Positions 5,637 through 7,607 of a stretch of 7,607 bases of DNA are shown in pieces. This stretch comes from a bacterium (GTDB lineage Bacteria; Babelota; Babeliae; Babelales; RVW-14). How positions within the stretch are numbered: the first letter of the stretch is position 1; the number at the start of each line of letters is the position of its first letter. The notes under the pieces were generated by a model. It saw only the letters and a program-made list of their open reading frames with translations, did not search any database and had not been told where the DNA came from. Where the stretch lies: assembly GCA_030432505.1 (NCBI GenBank), contig JAUIHA010000033.1:1-7607 (forward strand). The letters are read 5' to 3'. Position numbers and translations under genes: made by a program.

Positions 5637-6869
5637 TTAGTTTTGCAGATTGCGGAGTAGGGTGATTGGCGCATCGTCCGTATGATCTATGGAGATATGG
5701 CGCGTTTTTATTTTTTGGAGCATTTTATAATAAATTTTAGGCAAGGCATAGGAAAGGGTGGTTTTTACTTGCTCAAGATCGTTGGGGGCTATTTTTGCTG
5801 AAGATGCACGTTTTGGATTGATATTTGATTTGCGTTTTTGTGTTAAGGTTCCTTTTTCATCAAGAGATTTAACTGGGAGCTTCCAGTATCCATCAATAAA
5901 TGTTAAATGAATTTTACCTTGATCATAGTGCAGGGCAAATACCATACGCATAGTTGGGTCATATCTTCTTCCTTCAACGGTTATTGTTTTTGAAGTTTCA
6001 AATTCTTCGACAATAAACTTTTTGTTTCGATCAAAGAGCCAGTGTCGAAATGTTGGATCATGACTGAATTGAACTTTATTTGATCGGTTGATAATATTTT
6101 TAAGCATGTAATCTAGGCGCTTATGTGTAGTTATGATAACACCGTAACCTTTTGCAGCAGAGAGTGGCTTAATAACGTAATATTTGCACAAGAATTCATT
6201 GATTATTTGAGACGCGAGACTTTTGTTATATTCCTTTTTATATGCTTTGCATTGCGGTCTAAATTGTTTGAGATCATCTTCATCGAAGAATAAGCTCGTC
6301 AAATATTTATTGTTGACGTGTGGTCCAGCAACATCGTCGAGAACAAGAAACTGTGGGTATTTTCGTTTAAATTTTTTCAGGACTGATGATGAAGGGCTGG
6401 TGTGTGCACAGACAATGATGCCGTTATAGCTATCGATATGGTCAGGTTTTTCAAATGGCTGTTTGCTGAGCTCGATAAACTTGGGATCTTTTTCAATAAG
6501 TCTAATATTGTGAGCGTAGTGTCCGCCCATTTCTTCAAACTCTTGGTATGCAACTTGGTTGTAGCGATCTTGGTCTTTAAAAATATAGTCGCCAACATAC
6601 CAGATTGGTTTATTGAATTGAGACAGGTAATGCCAAAATTGTGACCAAATTTTACCAGCACCATATAGAGCATCATATCCTTTGAATTTTGACCGAGTGC
6701 ACTGACCAAACTCTAGTATCTTAAGACCTTTATCGTTGAACTTTATATCTGCGATAAGAAATGAAATATCTGCTTTTTGTGTGATTGGTTGTATATCGGC
6801 TTGCTCTGCATTTGAGCAGGAGAAGAGGAGGGTGATAGAAATAAGAATGTTAATGATAATTTTCTTCAT
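5637..6869 (-). CDS. Secreted ATP-grasp-like protein, upstream paralogue
   Basis: A 410-residue protein, first gene of a two-gene minus-strand operon. Residues 1-21 are a signal sequence (MKKIIINILISITLLFSCSNA), cleaved perhaps after SNA or lipidated at C18 (LFSC is a weak lipobox). Residues 36-70 read SFLIADIKF...KILEFGQ..RSKFKG..ALYG and are shared with the paralogue. A middle region (about 90-200) is less conserved. Residues 232-244 (VIKPLSAAKGYGV, K234) look like an ATP-grasp nucleotide-binding segment, with FIVEEFE at 285-291 as the adenine-side strand. The D304-P-T-M-R308 and Y328-W-K-L-P332 segments recur in the paralogue, as does GTLT..RKSNI (340-350). A Lys-rich C-terminal extension of about 25 residues is missing from the paralogue. 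AAGGGGA lies 4 nt before the ATG; the in-frame ATG at 6905 lies upstream of the predicted promoter start. The ATP-grasp assignment rests on motifs, and the substrate is unknown. Confidence 0.65.
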   Translation of the reverse strand: MKKIIINILISITLLFSCSNAEQADIQPITQKADISFLIADIKFNDKGLKILEFGQCTRSKFKGYDALYGAGKIWSQFWHYLSQFNKPIWYVGDYIFKDQDRYNQVAYQEFEEMGGHYAHNIRLIEKDPKFIELSKQPFEKPDHIDSYNGIIVCAHTSPSSSVLKKFKRKYPQFLVLDDVAGPHVNNKYLTSLFFDEDDLKQFRPQCKAYKKEYNKSLASQIINEFLCKYYVIKPLSAAKGYGVIITTHKRLDYMLKNIINRSNKVQFSHDPTFRHWLFDRNKKFIVEEFETSKTITVEGRRYDPTMRMVFALHYDQGKIHLTFIDGYWKLPVKSLDEKGTLTQKRKSNINPKRASSAKIAPNDLEQVKTTLSYALPKIYYKMLQKIKTRHISIDHTDDAPITLLRNLQN

Positions 6870-6887
6870 AATTTCCCCTTTAGACTT

Positions 6888-6916
6888 ATTATATTTTGTT
6901 TCCATGATAATGACAT
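6888..6916 (-). promoter_or_regulatory. Promoter of the ATP-grasp-like operon
   Basis: On the minus strand there is a perfect TATAAT (plus 6888-6893) with ATGTCA (plus 6911-6916, four of six) 17 bp upstream. Transcription would start near 6881, giving a leader of about a dozen bases and supporting the start codon at 6869 over the one at 6905. I see no separate promoter for the second gene of the pair. Confidence 0.5.
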
Positions 6917-7005
6917 AGGGGTTTAGATTTCAATATTTTTGGCGATTATGGGGCAACATTGTTTTATTGTTCGGCAGATTACACAACTATTTTATGTAAA
7001 GAAGA

Positions 7006-7037
7006 GTTATTGTGTCTGATAATTCAAAGACATGGAC
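7006..7037 (+). repeat. Imperfect direct repeat, copy 1 (upstream of the ankyrin-like gene)
   Basis: This 32-nt stretch aligns without gaps to 7492-7523 at 23 positions by eye, with most differences being transitions. The shared core includes TTATTG, GTC, GATAATT and AAA. The two copies flank the ankyrin-like gene about 486 nt apart. This may reflect a duplicated gene unit, with copy 1 marking the decayed 3' end of an earlier copy. Confidence 0.3.
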
Positions 7038-7060
7038 GGATTTCTTTTTTGTGGTATCGT
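7033..7060 (+). promoter_or_regulatory. Weak candidate promoter of the ankyrin-like gene
   Basis: TGGACG (7033-7038, four of six) and TATCGT (7055-7060, four of six) are spaced 16 bp apart about 45 bp before the start codon. The ribosome-binding site AAGGAG (7095-7100) lies 4 nt before ATG 7105 and is strong. The rest of 6917-7104 shows no other clear signal apart from the direct-repeat copy. Confidence 0.3.
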
Positions 7061-7104
7061 AGGCTACAAAAGTTTCGGTACTTATCAAAATTATAAGGAG
7101 CATC

Positions 7105-7446
7105 ATGATTAAGAAATTTTATTTATCGCTTGCTTTATTCTCTGGCTTAGGTGTTTATGCAGGTCATGATAAGATGATTGAAAACTGGCAGGCTGCTAAA
7201 GATTCTGCATATCAAGCGGGCAAGCAGGGTAAGATAAAGACAGTACAATCACTTGCTGCACAATATAAAAAATTGAGTGGAGCTTCAGACGGTACGGTTT
7301 ATTGGTGGGCGCTCGAGGGTGCTTATGCTTGTCAGAATGGCCCACTGATTGAGCTTATTTTAAAAGAAGCTAAGAAAAGTTTTGGAAAAAAATTTTATAA
7401 AGTTTTAAAGGGAAAATTTCGTTTGACAATGCGCCCAATCATATAG
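7105..7446 (+). CDS. Short exported ankyrin-like protein, probably frameshifted
   Basis: 113 residues as read. Residues 1-19 are a Sec signal (MIKKFYLSLALFSGLGVYA, then GHD). The mature part has the helix pairs of ankyrin repeats: AYQAGKQGKIKTVQSL (35-50) and ALEGAYACQNGPLIELIL (69-86) follow the A...A...G....V..L spacing. The final residues after about position 104 (FRLTMRPII) do not look like repeat sequence. Another frame from 7401 to 7508 continues with ankyrin-like sequence, so the true protein was probably about 20 residues longer, or the copy is broken. Exported ankyrin proteins are common in intracellular bacteria, where they bind host or partner proteins; here that is inference. A one-base error in this sequence is an alternative to a real mutation. 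Confidence 0.65.
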   Translation: MIKKFYLSLALFSGLGVYAGHDKMIENWQAAKDSAYQAGKQGKIKTVQSLAAQYKKLSGASDGTVYWWALEGAYACQNGPLIELILKEAKKSFGKKFYKVLKGKFRLTMRPII

Positions 7447-7508
7447 ATATAGTTTTACTTTTAAAACCTAATCAAGATATGCGCAGTCAAGATTATTGGG
7501 TCCGATAA
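7401..7508 (+). pseudogene. Out-of-frame continuation of the ankyrin-like gene
   Basis: This frame, offset from that of 7105-7446, is open from 7401 to the TAA at 7506-7508. It reads ISFDNAPNHIDIVLLLKPN and ends DYWVR. The segment NAPNHIDIVLLL fits the end of an ankyrin repeat (A...H.DIV..LL) much better than the zero-frame tail does. A one-base loss within the A-rich stretch near 7407-7416 would explain the shift. There is no canonical slippery heptamer, so programmed frameshifting is unlikely. The following stretch 7509-7607 holds no gene I can support and becomes visibly richer in G toward the window end. Confidence 0.45.
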
Positions 7509-7523
7509 TTTAAAAGCGTGACC
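7492..7523 (+). repeat. Imperfect direct repeat, copy 2 (over the end of the ankyrin-like gene)
   Basis: This is the partner of 7006-7037. It covers the last codons of the out-of-frame ankyrin-like continuation and about 15 nt beyond its stop. In the matching codon frame, copy 1 also runs into stop codons, as expected if both are the 3' ends of related genes. The similarity is short and could be chance. Confidence 0.3.
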
Positions 7524-7607
7524 CGTTAATCATCATGGTGCTATCCATCTATCCGTGTGTTGGAGAATTTCTCTGTGTGCAGGGCGCTTGTGGGGGGTTG
7601 TGCCGGT

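Noticed and set aside
6377..6709. Overlapping minus-strand frame of 110 codons inside the upstream ATP-grasp-like gene
   Set aside because: The frame conserved between the two paralogues is the other one, and no ribosome-binding site precedes this ATG.
6870..6905. Longer start for the upstream ATP-grasp-like gene at 6905
   Set aside because: It would place charged residues before the signal peptide, lies upstream of the predicted transcription start and lacks a ribosome-binding site as good as the one before 6869.
7401..7420. Programmed -1 frameshift site in the ankyrin-like gene
   Set aside because: The A/T run does not form a proper X-XXY-YYZ heptamer in the reading frame, and no clear downstream pseudoknot or hairpin is visible.
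7535..7607. Possible plus-strand gene start at ATG 7535
   Set aside because: Only about 24 codons are visible, there is no ribosome-binding site, and the peptide shows no signal or family feature.

Overview
The window is AT-rich and gene-dense. It carries eight recognisable protein genes, of which six begin with an export signal (plain Sec peptide, possible lipoprotein signal or signal anchor). Only two encode familiar housekeeping proteins: a LolC/LolE-type permease and a ribose-5-phosphate isomerase B. Secreted proteins of unknown function, a tandem pair of secreted ATP-grasp-like proteins, an ankyrin-like fragment and a eukaryote-style SUMO-interacting motif together suggest an intracellular or host-associated Gram-negative bacterium. 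A Dependentiae (TM6/Babeliae)-like protist endosymbiont would fit well. That placement is an inference from gene content and not from a marker gene.

Layout. Positions 1-265 hold what looks like the first part of a highly structured RNA on the minus strand. It starts from a near-consensus sigma70-type promoter (272-301) and runs off the left edge. Positions 302-503 are a promoter/leader region. Positions 504-926 (+) encode a small membrane protein with a SUMO-interacting-motif-like segment, closed by a strong intrinsic terminator (956-989). Positions 1066-1650 (+) encode an exported protein with a helical region and one internal hydrophobic segment. Positions 1660-3009 (-) encode the LolC/LolE permease, convergent with the previous gene. 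It is divergent from a lipoprotein-like gene (3123-3845, +) whose end overlaps rpiB (3823-4245, +). A two-hairpin palindromic repeat (4314-4417) separates rpiB from the convergent paralogue pair 5637-6869 and 4452-5573 (both -). The right end has a short exported ankyrin-like gene (7105-7446, +) that appears frameshifted, with its continuation readable to 7508.

How the parts may work together. The lolC/E-type permease and the neighbouring lipoprotein candidate both belong to the cell envelope, but the ATPase partner LolD is not in the window. The two ATP-grasp-like genes form an operon. Between them a perfect 12-bp inverted repeat would bury the ribosome-binding site of the second gene and could be opened by ribosomes terminating on the first. 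This suggests translational coupling of two secreted paralogues.

The signals most worth following are the minus-strand structured RNA, the SUMO-interacting-like motif, the secreted ATP-grasp-like pair with its Shine-Dalgarno-masking hairpin, and the altered active-site motif of RpiB.
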